A stretch of 64,000 bases of DNA from Bradyrhizobium sp. 1(2017) (GTDB lineage Bacteria; Pseudomonadota; Alphaproteobacteria; Rhizobiales; Xanthobacteraceae): the NCBI RefSeq assembly GCF_011602485.2, contig NZ_CP050022.2, forward strand, positions 62,001 through 126,000, given 5' to 3'. The translations under genes and the position numbers were made by a program. This document shows, one piece after another, positions 37,242 to 46,889 of this stretch. The notes under the pieces were generated by a model. The model saw only the letters and a program-made list of their open reading frames with translations. It was not told where the DNA came from and did not search any database. Positions within the stretch are counted from its first letter, which is position 1. Each line of letters starts with the position of its first letter.

Positions 37242-37264
37242 ACGGCCGGCGAAATGCCGGCCGT
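37242..37264 (+). terminator. hairpin after trxA
   Basis: ACGGCCGGC at 37242-37250 and GCCGGCCGT at 37256-37264 form a 9-base stem with loop GAAAT. The downstream run TTCTGCG is a weak T tract, so termination may be partial or rho-assisted. Confidence 0.55.
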
Positions 37265-37305
37265 TCTGCGTTGATGGGACGTTCAGCGTATGACGAGTCC
37301 CGCCC

Positions 37306-38364
37306 TTGCCATCCCCTCCCGCAAAGCGCGCGCGAAAATCGACCTCTCCGGTGGCGATGGAAGCGCGGTCGGTCGACGCGATCCCGCGCGGCGAGGAATG
37401 GCAGTATGAACCCAAATGGGACGGCTTCCGCTGCCTGCTGTCGCGCGACGGCAGCGACGTCGATCTGCGCTCGAAATCAGGCGAGGAGCTCGCGCGCTAT
37501 TTCCCCGAGATCGTTGCCGCTGCCTTGAGGCTGAAGGCGGATCGCTTCTCGCTCGACGGCGAGATCGTCGTGCCGCACGGCAAGAGCTTTTCCTTCGACG
37601 CGCTGCTGCAACGGATTCACCCGGCGGCGAGCCGCGTGAAGAAGCTCTCGCAGGAGACGCCGGCGCTCTACCTCGCGTTCGATCTGCTCGCGACCGCCCG
37701 AGAGAAACGTCTGACCGACAAGACGCTGCGCGAACGCCGACAGGCGCTGGAAGCTTTTACGAAGACCAATCTGAAAGGCAGCATCTTCCGCCTCTCGCCG
37801 TCCACGACGAGCTACGCCACGGCCCAAAAATGGCTGGCACAATCCGGCGGCGGCTCGGACAGCGTCATCGCCAAGCGCATCGACCTGCCCTACCAGGTGG
37901 GAAATCGCGACGGCATGCAGAAGATCAAGAGATTCCGCAGCGCCGATTGCGTCATCGGCGGCTTCCGCTATGCCACCAACAAGATTGCAGGCCGGAACGT
38001 CGTCGGCTCGCTCCTGCTCGGGCTCTATGACGACGACGGCCTGCTGCACCATGTCGGCTTCACCTCGGCCATCAAGGCGGAGGCGAAGCCCGATCTGACC
38101 GACCGGCTCGAAGCCCTGATCGGCGAGCCAGGCTTCACCGGCAACGCGCCGGGCGGGTCGAGCCGCTGGTCGACCGAACGATCGGCAAAGTGGTGTCCGC
38201 TGAAGCCGAAGCTCGTGATCGAGGTCTGCTACGACCATTTCAGCGGCGAGCGCTTCCGTCACGGCACCTCGATCCTGCGCTGGCGTCCCGACAAGGCGCC
38301 GCGGCAATGCACATTCGAGCAGTTGAAGCAGAAGGCGGCGGACCCGATGAAGCTGTTGAAGTAG
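37306..38364 (+). CDS. ATP-dependent DNA ligase, LigC type
   Basis: A protein of up to 352 residues with the minimal ATP-ligase architecture. Motif I is YEPKWDGFR with the nucleotidylated Lys37, and motif III is in LDGEIVVP. The C-terminal OB-fold segment LVIEVCYDHFSGERFRHGTSILRWR carries motif V/VI residues. No polymerase, nuclease or Ku gene is adjacent, so it is not the LigD/Ku repair set; it is more likely a stand-alone accessory ligase. The start is uncertain: TTG at 37306, or GTG at 37351 / ATG at 37357, which still precede the family start MEARSVDAIP. Confidence 0.85.
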   Translation: MPSPPAKRARKSTSPVAMEARSVDAIPRGEEWQYEPKWDGFRCLLSRDGSDVDLRSKSGEELARYFPEIVAAALRLKADRFSLDGEIVVPHGKSFSFDALLQRIHPAASRVKKLSQETPALYLAFDLLATAREKRLTDKTLRERRQALEAFTKTNLKGSIFRLSPSTTSYATAQKWLAQSGGGSDSVIAKRIDLPYQVGNRDGMQKIKRFRSADCVIGGFRYATNKIAGRNVVGSLLLGLYDDDGLLHHVGFTSAIKAEAKPDLTDRLEALIGEPGFTGNAPGGSSRWSTERSAKWCPLKPKLVIEVCYDHFSGERFRHGTSILRWRPDKAPRQCTFEQLKQKAADPMKLLK

Positions 38365-38370
38365 CCCGCG

Positions 38371-38428
38371 CTCGTGCCCGGCTCTGCGGAGCAGCGCTTT
38401 GCGCCGCACCGCGTCCGGGACGCGAGAG
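38371..38428. repeat. dispersed GC-rich element, family A copy 3
   Basis: CTCGTGCCCGGCTCTGCGGAGC, read in two parts, is followed by GCGCCGCACCGCGTCCGGGACGCGAGAG. It occupies nearly all of the 67-base gap between the convergent ligase and phosphoesterase genes, a position where it could serve as a terminator for both. Confidence 0.65.
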
Positions 38429-38431
38429 AAT

Positions 38432-39172
38432 TTACCTGAGCCATCCGGTCGCAATTGCCTGTGCCAGCTCCGGCTGTCCGTTGCGCCGCGCCAACTTCGC
38501 CATGGCCTCGTGATCATACGCGACGTGGCGGAACGTCACCCGCCAGGCACCATCCGCAAGTTCTAGGATCGCATAACGCGCGTGCGGCGTGCCGGCTTCG
38601 ACGACGTGCGGGACTGGATGCTTGTCGCGATAACCAGGGCTGCCGACGCTGCCGGGATTGACGATCAGCCGGCCGTCGCGCAGGCGCACGGCGCGGGCGA
38701 GATGGGTGTGGGCGCACAGGATCAGCGATTGCGTGACGCCTTGCGCGAATTGCTCGATCCGGTCGAGCGGCGACAGCGCCACCGCGCCGTCGGGATGCAC
38801 GGTGTCGAGCCAGTACACCTCGTCGCTGCCGGGCGTCGCGTGGCAGAGGAACACCTGCTCGCCGAAGACCCGCGTCATCGGCTGCGCGCGCAGCCATTCG
38901 AGTTGCGCGGAGTTGAGCTGTTCATAAGCGGGACGGTCCCACGAGCCCATCTTCTCCGGGGGGCGGTCGAGCAGATAGCGGTCGTGATTGCCGAGCACAT
39001 GCGCTGCGTCGAGCTTCATCAGGATCTCGATGGTGCGGCGCGCGTCGAGCGGACCGCTCAGCATGTCGCCGAGATTGACGATGTCGGCAATGCCGAGCGC
39101 GTGGATGTCGGCGAGGACAGCCTCCAGCGCGAGGTAGTTTCCGTGGATGTCGGCAATCGCGGCAAAGCGCAT
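38432..39172 (-). CDS. YfcE/MJ0936-type metallophosphoesterase
   Basis: A 246-residue calcineurin-like phosphoesterase. The metal ligands are visible in ADIHGNY (Asp8, His10), NLGDML, LGNHDRY and CAHTHLARAV. These soluble enzymes hydrolyse phosphodiesters or protein phosphates; the substrate here is unknown. The ATG at 39172 is followed by the expected first strand MRFAAIADIHGNY. It is flanked on both sides by family A repeats. Confidence 0.85.
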   Translation of the reverse strand: MRFAAIADIHGNYLALEAVLADIHALGIADIVNLGDMLSGPLDARRTIEILMKLDAAHVLGNHDRYLLDRPPEKMGSWDRPAYEQLNSAQLEWLRAQPMTRVFGEQVFLCHATPGSDEVYWLDTVHPDGAVALSPLDRIEQFAQGVTQSLILCAHTHLARAVRLRDGRLIVNPGSVGSPGYRDKHPVPHVVEAGTPHARYAILELADGAWRVTFRHVAYDHEAMAKLARRNGQPELAQAIATGWLR

Positions 39173-39183
39173 TGGTTATCCCT

Positions 39184-39336
39184 ACTCTCGTGCCCCGGAC
39201 GCCGCGCAGCACTCCCGGCGATGCGAAGCATCGTCCGGTGTGGTGCGCTGCTGAGCCGGGGCCCATCTATGTGGCTCCTGGGTCCCGGCTCTGCGCAGCA
39301 ACGCTTAGGCGTTGCAGCGCGTCCGGGACACGAGAG
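39184..39336. repeat. dispersed GC-rich element, family A copy 4 (inverted pair)
   Basis: The unit opens CTCTCGTGCCCCGGACGC and closes GCGTCCGGGACACGAGAG, so the ends are near-perfect inverted copies. Inside are GGCGATGCGAAGCATCGTCC and CTGCGCAGCAACGCTTAGGC, both themselves dyads. It is the cleanest copy of the family and lies between folC and the phosphoesterase gene. No reading frame is supported within it. Confidence 0.75.
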
Positions 39337-39339
39337 CGC

Positions 39340-40683
39340 CTATGCAGGAGGCGTGCCGTTGATCGCCAGCACGTGGCCGGCCAGATACAGCGAGCCCGTG
39401 ATCAGGATGCGCGGCGGCACTTCATAGGCAAGCTTCGCCAAACCTCGCAGCGCGGCCTCGATGCCGGGCGCGGGCTCGACACGCATGCCGAGGCTGCGCG
39501 CGGCGTCCGCGAGGCGGTCGGCCGGCATCGCGTTCTCGGTATCGGGAATCGGCACCGCGATGATGTGACGGGTGAGACCGGCGAAATTGGCGAGAAAGCC
39601 CTGCGCATCCTTGTTGGCCATCATGCCGGCGATCACCACCAACGGCCGCGACACCCGCTCTTCGAGGTCGCCAAGCGCCGCCGCCGCGACGCGGCCGCCT
39701 TCCGCATTGTGCCCGCCGTCGAGCCAGATCTCCGAGCCCTGCGGTCCGAGAGCGAGCAATTCGCCCGAGGTGATGCGCTGCATCCGCGCCGGCCATTCCG
39801 CGCCGACGATACCGGCCTCGAACGCGGCCTGATTGATCTTGAGCCCCGGAAGAGCGCGCAGCGTCGCGATCGCGAGGCCGGCGTTGTCGAACTGGTGCCG
39901 GCCGAACAAGCGCGGGGCCGCGAGATCCATCAGGCCGCGATCGTCGGAATAGACCAGGCGTCCGCGCTCGACATTGACGTGCCAGCTCTCGTTTGCGGCA
40001 AACAGCGGCGCGCGCATGCGCCTCGCCTGCGCTTCGATCACCGCCATCGCGTCCGGCGATTGCTCGGCACAAATCACGGGCACGCCGCGCTTGATGATCG
40101 CGGCCTTCTCGCCGGCGATCGAGGTGAGCGTATCGCCAAGGAAGTCCATGTGGTCCATGCTGACCGGCGTGATCACGCAGGCCGCCGGCGTGTCGACCAC
40201 GTTGGTCGAATCGAGCCGGCCGCCGAGGCCGACTTCGAGCAGCACCGCATCGGCCGGATTCCGTGCAAACAGAAGGAACGCGGCCGCCGTCTTCAGCTCG
40301 AACAATGTCGCGGCTTCGCCGGCATTGATGCGCTCGACCTCTTCGAGCGCGGCGCGCAGCTCGTCGTCGCCGACGAGCACGCCACCGCCGACGCGGCCGA
40401 GCCGAAAGCATTCGTTGATATGGACGAGATAGGGCGAGGTATAGGCGTGGACGCGCAGGCCCGAGGCTTCCAGCGTCGCGCGCAGATAGGCCAGCGTCGA
40501 GCCCTTGCCATTTGTACCGGCGATGTGGATCACCGGCGGCAGCTTGCGTTCGGGATGGCCGAGCCATTCGAGCAGGCGGTGCATCCGCTCCAGCCCGAGG
40601 TCGATGCGCTTCTGATGCAGGGCCGACAGCCGCCCGATCAATTCGCCGAGCGGCGGCTTTGCGCTGTCAGGGGACGCGTTCAC
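39340..40683 (-). CDS. folC: bifunctional dihydrofolate/folylpolyglutamate synthase
   Basis: A 447-residue Mur-ligase-fold enzyme that adds glutamate to dihydropteroate and to folates. The P-loop is [17 protein letters not shown]. The second signature region [25 protein letters not shown] and the [11 protein letters not shown] segment follow. The GTG at 40683 overlaps the accD stop (GTGA), giving VNASPDSAK as N-terminus; longer frames run into accD. The accD-folC order is conserved widely in proteobacteria. Confidence 0.93.
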   Translation of the reverse strand: MNASPDSAKPPLGELIGRLSALHQKRIDLGLERMHRLLEWLGHPERKLPPVIHIAGTNGKGSTLAYLRATLEASGLRVHAYTSPYLVHINECFRLGRVGGGVLVGDDELRAALEEVERINAGEAATLFELKTAAAFLLFARNPADAVLLEVGLGGRLDSTNVVDTPAACVITPVSMDHMDFLGDTLTSIAGEKAAIIKRGVPVICAEQSPDAMAVIEAQARRMRAPLFAANESWHVNVERGRLVYSDDRGLMDLAAPRLFGRHQFDNAGLAIATLRALPGLKINQAAFEAGIVGAEWPARMQRITSGELLALGPQGSEIWLDGGHNAEGGRVAAAALGDLEERVSRPLVVIAGMMANKDAQGFLANFAGLTRHIIAVPIPDTENAMPADRLADAARSLGMRVEPAPGIEAALRGLAKLAYEVPPRILITGSLYLAGHVLAINGTPPA

Positions 40684-41621
40684 GCGTGGGGCGCGGCCGG
40701 CGCCGTCTCGGCGGCCGATACGATCTGCGCCGGGCTCGCGACCGGCTGCACGGATTTCGACACACCTTCCTGCGCCGGCGCCTTGGTCAGCAGGCGGCAA
40801 AGCCGCGCCAGGGTCGGACGCAGCTCGTGGCGATGCACGACCATGTCGACCATGCCGTGCTCCTTCAGATATTCGGCGCGCTGAAAACCCTCGGGGAGCT
40901 TTTCGCGGATGGTCTGCTCGATCACGCGCGCGCCGGCAAAGCCGATCAGCGCGCCGGGCTCGGCGATCTGCACGTCGCCGAGCATCGCATAGGACGCGGT
41001 GACGCCGCCGGTGGTGGGGTTGGTGAGCACGACGATGTAGGGCAGCTTTGCCTCGCGCAGCATCTGCACCGCAACGGTCGTGCGCGGCATCTGCATCAGC
41101 GACAGGATGCCCTCCTGCATGCGCGCGCCGCCGGACGCGGCGAACACGATGAACGGCGAATTCTTCTCGACCGCAAGCTCCATCCCGCGCACGATGGCCT
41201 CGCCCGCGGCCATGCCGAGCGAGCCTCCCATGAAATCGAAATCCTGCACGGCGACGACGACCGCGGCGCCTTCGAGCTTGCCGTAGCCGACCTTGATCGC
41301 GTCGTTCAGATTGGTCCGCGCGCGGGCGTCCTTGACGCGGTCGACATATTTCTTCTCGTCGCGGAACTTGAGCGGATCGGGCGTGACCTCGGGCAGCGCG
41401 ACGTCGTACCAGGTCTCATTGTCGAAGATCGACTTCAACCGGGCCACCGCGCCCATGCGCATGTGGTAGTTCGAGCCGGGGATGACGAACTGGTTGGCCT
41501 CGACGTCCTTGTAGAACACGAGCTGTCCGGAATCCGGGCACTTGATCCACAGATTCTCCGGCGTCTCCCGCCGCAGCATGTTGCGAATCTTCGGCCGGAC
41601 CACGTTGGTAAGCCAGTTCAT
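40680..41621 (-). CDS. accD: acetyl-CoA carboxylase carboxyltransferase subunit beta
   Basis: A 313-residue subunit that, with AccA, transfers the carboxyl group from biotin to acetyl-CoA, making malonyl-CoA for fatty-acid synthesis. The crotonase-like fold is clear ([40 protein letters not shown]). The N-terminal zinc ribbon is degenerate: of the four cysteines in E. coli AccD only Cys28 remains ([12 protein letters not shown], then [13 protein letters not shown]). The ATG at 41621 gives the family start [12 protein letters not shown]. Confidence 0.94.
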   Translation of the reverse strand: MNWLTNVVRPKIRNMLRRETPENLWIKCPDSGQLVFYKDVEANQFVIPGSNYHMRMGAVARLKSIFDNETWYDVALPEVTPDPLKFRDEKKYVDRVKDARARTNLNDAIKVGYGKLEGAAVVVAVQDFDFMGGSLGMAAGEAIVRGMELAVEKNSPFIVFAASGGARMQEGILSLMQMPRTTVAVQMLREAKLPYIVVLTNPTTGGVTASYAMLGDVQIAEPGALIGFAGARVIEQTIREKLPEGFQRAEYLKEHGMVDMVVHRHELRPTLARLCRLLTKAPAQEGVSKSVQPVASPAQIVSAAETAPAAPHA

Positions 41622-41717
41622 GGTTTGCTCCGATGTGCGAACCCGCCTCGCGGGCCGCCTGAAGGGATATATGGCGGCCGGGCCCCGGCCCGGCAAGCCG
41701 CCGTGTCGCCCGCCTTA

Positions 41718-41766
41718 GAGCATGATCCGGAAAAGTGTGAAGCGGTTTTCCGACACGATCATGCTC
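41718..41766. repeat. 49-base palindromic repeat between trpA and accD
   Basis: GAGCATGATC at 41718-41727 and GATCATGCTC at 41757-41766 are exact inverted ends. The interior reads CGGAAAAGTGTGAAGCGG then TTTTCCGACAC, another near-dyad. A second, diverged copy in the opposite orientation lies at 61685-61734. It sits inside the trp-accD transcript, where it would fold into a strong hairpin. Confidence 0.75.
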
Positions 41767-41795
41767 AAACTAAAGAGCTAAAGCGGAATTATGGC

Positions 41796-42628
41796 CTATT
41801 CCGCGGCCTGTTGCGCGCCCTTGACGCCCTGGGCCAAGGCCGCCGTCAACTCGGCCACGGCGTTAACGGTTTTGGCGGTCGCCCGTCCCTCGGCATCGAG
41901 GCTGTTCTTGAGCGCATCGACCAGCGCGGTGCCGACCACCGCACCATTGGCATGCGAGGCGATGGCGCGCGCGGCCTCCGGCGTGCGGATGCCGAAACCG
42001 ACGCAGACGGGCAGCTTCGTATGTCGCTTGATGCGGGCCACGGCCTCGCTCACGGCCGCGGAGTCCGCGGCAGCCGCTCCGGTGATGCCGGTGATCGAGA
42101 CGTAGTAGACGAAGCCCGAGGTGTTGGCGAGCACGGCCGGCAGACGCTTGTCGTCGGTGGTCGGCGTCGCCAGGCGGATGAAGTTGAGGCCGGCCTTCAT
42201 CGCGGGAAGGCAAAGCTCGTCGTCTTCCTCCGGCGGCAGGTCGACGATGATGAGGCCGTCGACGCCGGCGCTCTTTGCATCAGCCAAGAACTTCTCGACG
42301 CCGTAGATGTAGATCGGATTGTAATAGCCCATCAGCACGATCGGCGTCGCGTTGTCGTCCTTGCGGAAGCCGCGCACCAGCTCGAGCGTCTTCTTCAGCG
42401 TCATGCCGGCCTTGAGCGCGCGCAGGCCCGCAGCCTGGATCGACGGCCCGTCGGCCATCGGGTCGGTGAAGGGCATGCCGATCTCGATCACGTCGGCACC
42501 CGATTTCGGCAGCGCCTTGATGATCTCGAGCGAGGTCGCCGGATCGGGATCGCCGGCCATCAGGAAGGTCACGAAGGCCGAGCGGCCTTGCTTCGCAAGC
42601 TCGGCAAAACGGGTGTCGATACGCGTGG

Positions 42629-42632
<4 letters not shown>
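41796..42632 (-). CDS. trpA: tryptophan synthase subunit alpha
   Basis: A 278-residue TIM-barrel lyase that splits indole-3-glycerol phosphate and passes indole to TrpB. The catalytic Glu and Asp lie in [20 protein letters not shown]. The phosphate site is in the later [13 protein letters not shown] segment. It overlaps the trpB stop by 4 bases. A palindromic repeat separates it from accD. Confidence 0.96.
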
Positions 42633-43842
<1,210 letters not shown>

Positions 43843-43846
<4 letters not shown>

Positions 43847-44514
43847 CGGACACTCAACTCTTGGCTTGTATCTTGGCTGGCGCGCGCAGCGCGAATGAAG
43901 GCCTTGATCATCTCGGAATCCTTGACGCCGATGGCGCTCTCGACACCGGAGGAGACGTCGACGCCGCCGGCGCCCGTGACGCGAAGCGCCTCCGCAACAT
44001 TGCCGGCGTCAAGCCCGCCCGAGACCATGTAAGGCAGGCCCAGATCGAGCCTTTCGAGCAGATGCCAGTCGAAGGGCGCGCCTAGACCGCCGGGGCGGGT
44101 TGCATCTTTCGGTGCGCGTGCATCGAACAGGATGCGGTCGGCGATGGCGGCATAGCCGGGCAGCACGGCGAGATCGGCCGATGTCGCGACCGGCACCGCC
44201 TTCATCACCGGACGGCCGAACCGCTGCTTGATGTCGCGCAGCCGTGCGACGCTCTCCTTGCCATGGAGCTGGAGGATGTCCGGCGACAATGCGTCCATGA
44301 TGTTGTCGAGCGTGGCATCGTCGGCATCGACGGTGAGCGCGACCTTGAGCGCGCGCCGCTTGACCTGGCGGCCGAGCGCGCGTCCCGCCTCCAGCGACAG
44401 GTGCCGGGGCGATGGCGGAAAGAACACGAACCCCACCATGTCGGCACCCGCCTCGAGCGCCGTTTCGAGCGTCTCGGGCGTGGACAGGCCGCAGATCTTG
44501 ACGAGCAGGGGCAT
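43843..44514 (-). CDS. trpF: phosphoribosylanthranilate isomerase
   Basis: A 223-residue TIM-barrel enzyme for the Amadori rearrangement step of tryptophan synthesis. The catalytic Cys is in [12 protein letters not shown] (Cys8) and the acid is an Asp in [23 protein letters not shown] binds phosphate. It is the first of trpFBA; the lapA gene precedes it by 65 bases. Confidence 0.95.
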
Positions 44515-44579
44515 GGTCTCAAGGCAAATGGAGGCCGCCAGGCGCGGCCGGAAAACAGGGCTTTCGGTTGCGGCCGCTT

Positions 44580-44972
44580 CTACAACGTCGCGCGTTGCTT
44601 GTCTCGCCCGATGGGCCCGTAAAGGCCGACCCCCGAGGGGACCGGGAGGCGCTGGGATTCGGGCCTGGCTGCGGCCATTTGAGCCCGCAGATCGGCCAGT
44701 TCGCCCCTGGCCGCCCGGGCATCCGCATCATTACGGCGCGCCGCACGCCGCCAATGCCGCTGGCCGAACCAGACGGCGCATCCCCCCGCCAGGACGCCAA
44801 GGGCGGCGACCAGGATCAGGAGCAGGAACAGCGGCAGGGTGACCGCAAGCGACGGATCATCCGCCAAGAAGGGATCGAGGGAGACGGTGACGAATTGCCG
44901 GTTGGCCACGGCGAAAGTCACCAGGATCAGGCCCAGTGGAATCACGATCAGCGCGGTCAGGAATTTTCGCAT
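44580..44972 (-). CDS. lapA: LapA family (DUF1049) inner-membrane protein
   Basis: A 130-residue protein with two hydrophobic segments (FLTALIVIPLGLILVTFAVA near 4-23 and LPLFLLLILVAALGVLAGG near 46-64), then a basic coiled cytoplasmic tail (about 70-105). The layout matches LapA-domain proteins, which act in lipopolysaccharide assembly quality control in E. coli. Its place between ihfB and trpF is usual in this group. Sequence identity is low, so the call rests on topology and context. Confidence 0.75.
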   Translation of the reverse strand: MRKFLTALIVIPLGLILVTFAVANRQFVTVSLDPFLADDPSLAVTLPLFLLLILVAALGVLAGGCAVWFGQRHWRRAARRNDADARAARGELADLRAQMAAARPESQRLPVPSGVGLYGPIGRDKQRATL

Positions 44973-45043
44973 CGCGATCGCTCGTCTTGAATCAAGCCTG
45001 CAGCCGCATTATGCGGCCGTTCGGTCGTGCCCGGACGACAACG

Positions 45044-45349
45044 CTAGTCGGCCGCGCCGGGATCCGGATGGTCCCGGTTCAGCCGCTCGCGCATTTCCTT
45101 GCCGGTCTTGAAGAACGGAACGCTCTTCTGGTCGACGGGCACATGGGCGCCGGTACGGGGATTGCGCCCGGCGCGTGCAGGGCGATGCTTGACCGAAAAG
45201 GCACCGAAACCGCGCAGCTCGACGCGATCACCGCGTGCGAGGGCCGCTACGATCTCTTCGAGAATCGCATTCACAATGTTCTCGACATCCCGCTGGTACA
45301 GATGCGGGTTGTGCTCGGCGATACGCTGAACAAGTTCGGATTTGATCAT
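45044..45349 (-). CDS. ihfB: integration host factor subunit beta
   Basis: A 101-residue HU/IHF-family protein that bends DNA as a heterodimer with IHF alpha. [17 protein letters not shown] is the IHF-beta start. The arm segment [12 protein letters not shown] carries the intercalating proline. The ending [11 protein letters not shown] is typical. It lies between sppA and lapA in the conserved order. A local role with the sigma-54 gene at the right end is plausible, because IHF assists many RpoN promoters. Confidence 0.95.
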   Translation of the reverse strand: MIKSELVQRIAEHNPHLYQRDVENIVNAILEEIVAALARGDRVELRGFGAFSVKHRPARAGRNPRTGAHVPVDQKSVPFFKTGKEMRERLNRDHPDPGAAD

Positions 45350-45520
45350 CGAGAGATAGGACCCGGAAGCGTGCGGATGACCATTTCCGTGAAAATACTG
45401 TGATCTGTCAAGACGCTAAATCAAGGGTGGGCGTCGTGAAATTGCGTGACAAATGCCGAAAAAGCAGGCTGCCCCGGCACCCGCCACGCGGGAAAACCCC
45501 CGATTGCTCGCCTGGTTCCC

Positions 45521-46501
45521 TCAGTTTGACGCGGCCGGCTGCCACAAAGCCAGCATTCCATCCATTCCGAATCGATCGACCGCCTGTACGACGCCGGTTT
45601 GACCGATTTGCTGCGCAATCGAGCCTAAACCCAGCGCTTCCAGCGTCACGGCGGCGGCCGTCCTGAGGAACGTCAGATCGCCGAAGCGCGGCTGGAGCTT
45701 GTAATCGCGCACGCTCAGGCCCTTCTTGACGCCCTTCTGCTCGACCAGCCAGGTCACCGCCGTCTTCTCGTCGCCGATCTGGTCGACCAGCTTGAGATCG
45801 ATGGCCTGGCGCCCGGTGAAGACGCGTCCATCGGCCACTTTCTCCAGCTGCGTGTCATCCATGCCACGCCGTTCCTTCACTAGGCCCCTGAACCAGGCGT
45901 AGGAATCCTTCACCAGCGCATCGAGCGCGGCCCGCGCCTCGGGGCTGGTGGGCTCGAAACCGTTGGGCGCGGCCTTCAGGGGCGACGACTTCACCTCCTC
46001 GACCTTGACGCCGATGGTCTTCAAGAGCTCGCTGACGTTCGGATACTGGAACAGCACGCCGATCGAGCCGACCAGCGAGCTCTGCTGGGCGACGATGTGA
46101 TCGCTCGCGATCGCGGTGATGTAGCCGCCGGAGGCGGCAAGGCCCTCGACCACGACGACGAGCGGCTTCTTCGCCTTCAGCCGGGTCAGCGAGTCGTAGA
46201 GCTGCTCGGAACCGGCGGTGGTGCCGCCCGGCGAGTTGATGTGAACGATGACGGCAGCGGCCTGCGAATTCTCGAGCCGCTCCAGCGCCTGGGTGCGATC
46301 GGAATCGCTGCGGATCAGGCCCTCGATGTTGACGCGCGCGATCGAGCCGGCAGAAGCGAACGTACCGCGCGCACCGGGCGTCGCGATCAGGGCAAAGCTC
46401 GCAATCGCCGCGACCGCGATCAACGCTGCCATCACGCGCCAGAACGTCAGCTTGCGGCGGATCCTGCGGCGATCGACGATGATGTCAGAATCGAGCGACA
46501 T
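45521..46501 (-). CDS. sppA: signal peptide peptidase SppA (short form)
   Basis: A 326-residue membrane-anchored serine protease that degrades cleaved signal peptides. One transmembrane segment (VMAALIAVAAIASFALIA) lies near residues 23-40. The catalytic Ser124 is in EGLAASGGYITA and Lys176 in VKSSPLKAAPN. Their 52-residue spacing equals that of the Bacillus subtilis Ser147/Lys199 dyad. VHINSPGGTTAGSEQLY is the substrate strand region. It is the short, single-domain form. Confidence 0.92.
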   Translation of the reverse strand: MSLDSDIIVDRRRIRRKLTFWRVMAALIAVAAIASFALIATPGARGTFASAGSIARVNIEGLIRSDSDRTQALERLENSQAAAVIVHINSPGGTTAGSEQLYDSLTRLKAKKPLVVVVEGLAASGGYITAIASDHIVAQQSSLVGSIGVLFQYPNVSELLKTIGVKVEEVKSSPLKAAPNGFEPTSPEARAALDALVKDSYAWFRGLVKERRGMDDTQLEKVADGRVFTGRQAIDLKLVDQIGDEKTAVTWLVEQKGVKKGLSVRDYKLQPRFGDLTFLRTAAAVTLEALGLGSIAQQIGQTGVVQAVDRFGMDGMLALWQPAASN

Positions 46502-46836
46502 CGAGATATCTCCAAATGGACGGCTGGGCGCGTTGTGCCGTCACGGCGTGACCAACGGCTTATCTGGATACATCAATTGCGGCGCATTTTGAAGAAAACA
46601 AGGCTGTGATGGCCTAGTCCGGATGCTGCCGCGCCTTCAGGCGTCGTCCCCGCGAACGCGGGGACCCATAACCCCGGGGAGAAGTGTGACGCGAGGCGCC
46701 CACTCCGAGTCCTCATCAAACCTCTTCCCGTGGTCGCGAAGAGCGCAAGCGCTCGCGCGGGGGTCCCGGATCGGCGCGCCGCTTCGCTGCTTGTCCGGGA
46801 CGACAGTTGAGTATGTGGCAACAGAGTACGTGACAA
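46502..46836. other. rpsA-sppA intergenic region with family A-like repeat
   Basis: The gap from the sppA start to the rpsA terminator holds a repeat-like stretch at about 46634-46807. GTCGTCCCCGCGAACGCGGG opens it and a GCTTGTCCGGGACGACAG end closes it, giving a long inverted structure. The remaining bases near 46502-46600 would hold a promoter for sppA. No gene is supported. Confidence 0.5.
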
Positions 46837-46863
46837 CAAAAAAGCCCCGGCTCGCGCCGGGGC
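46837..46863 (-). terminator. rho-independent terminator of rpsA
   Basis: On the minus strand the stem is GCCCCGGC/GCCGGGGC (46844-46863) with a 4-base loop, followed by six T (46843-46838). It lies 27 bases after the rpsA stop and should end the aroA-cmk-rpsA transcript. Confidence 0.9.
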
Positions 46864-46889
46864 TTCGATGCAGCGAAAGGACGTTTCGC

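Noticed and set aside
37290..37400. Frameshifted N-terminus of the DNA ligase from an ATG at 37290
   Set aside because: The ATG at 37290 is in another frame and yields no conserved sequence. The ligase core starts normally in its own frame, so no frameshift is needed.
39184..39336. CRISPR array
   Set aside because: The repeats here and elsewhere are single or paired palindromes, not regularly spaced direct repeats with unique spacers, and no cas gene is in the window.
39172..40884. A 570-codon plus-strand frame opposite folC
   Set aside because: It starts within the dispersed repeat and mirrors folC, which has its ATP-binding motif intact.
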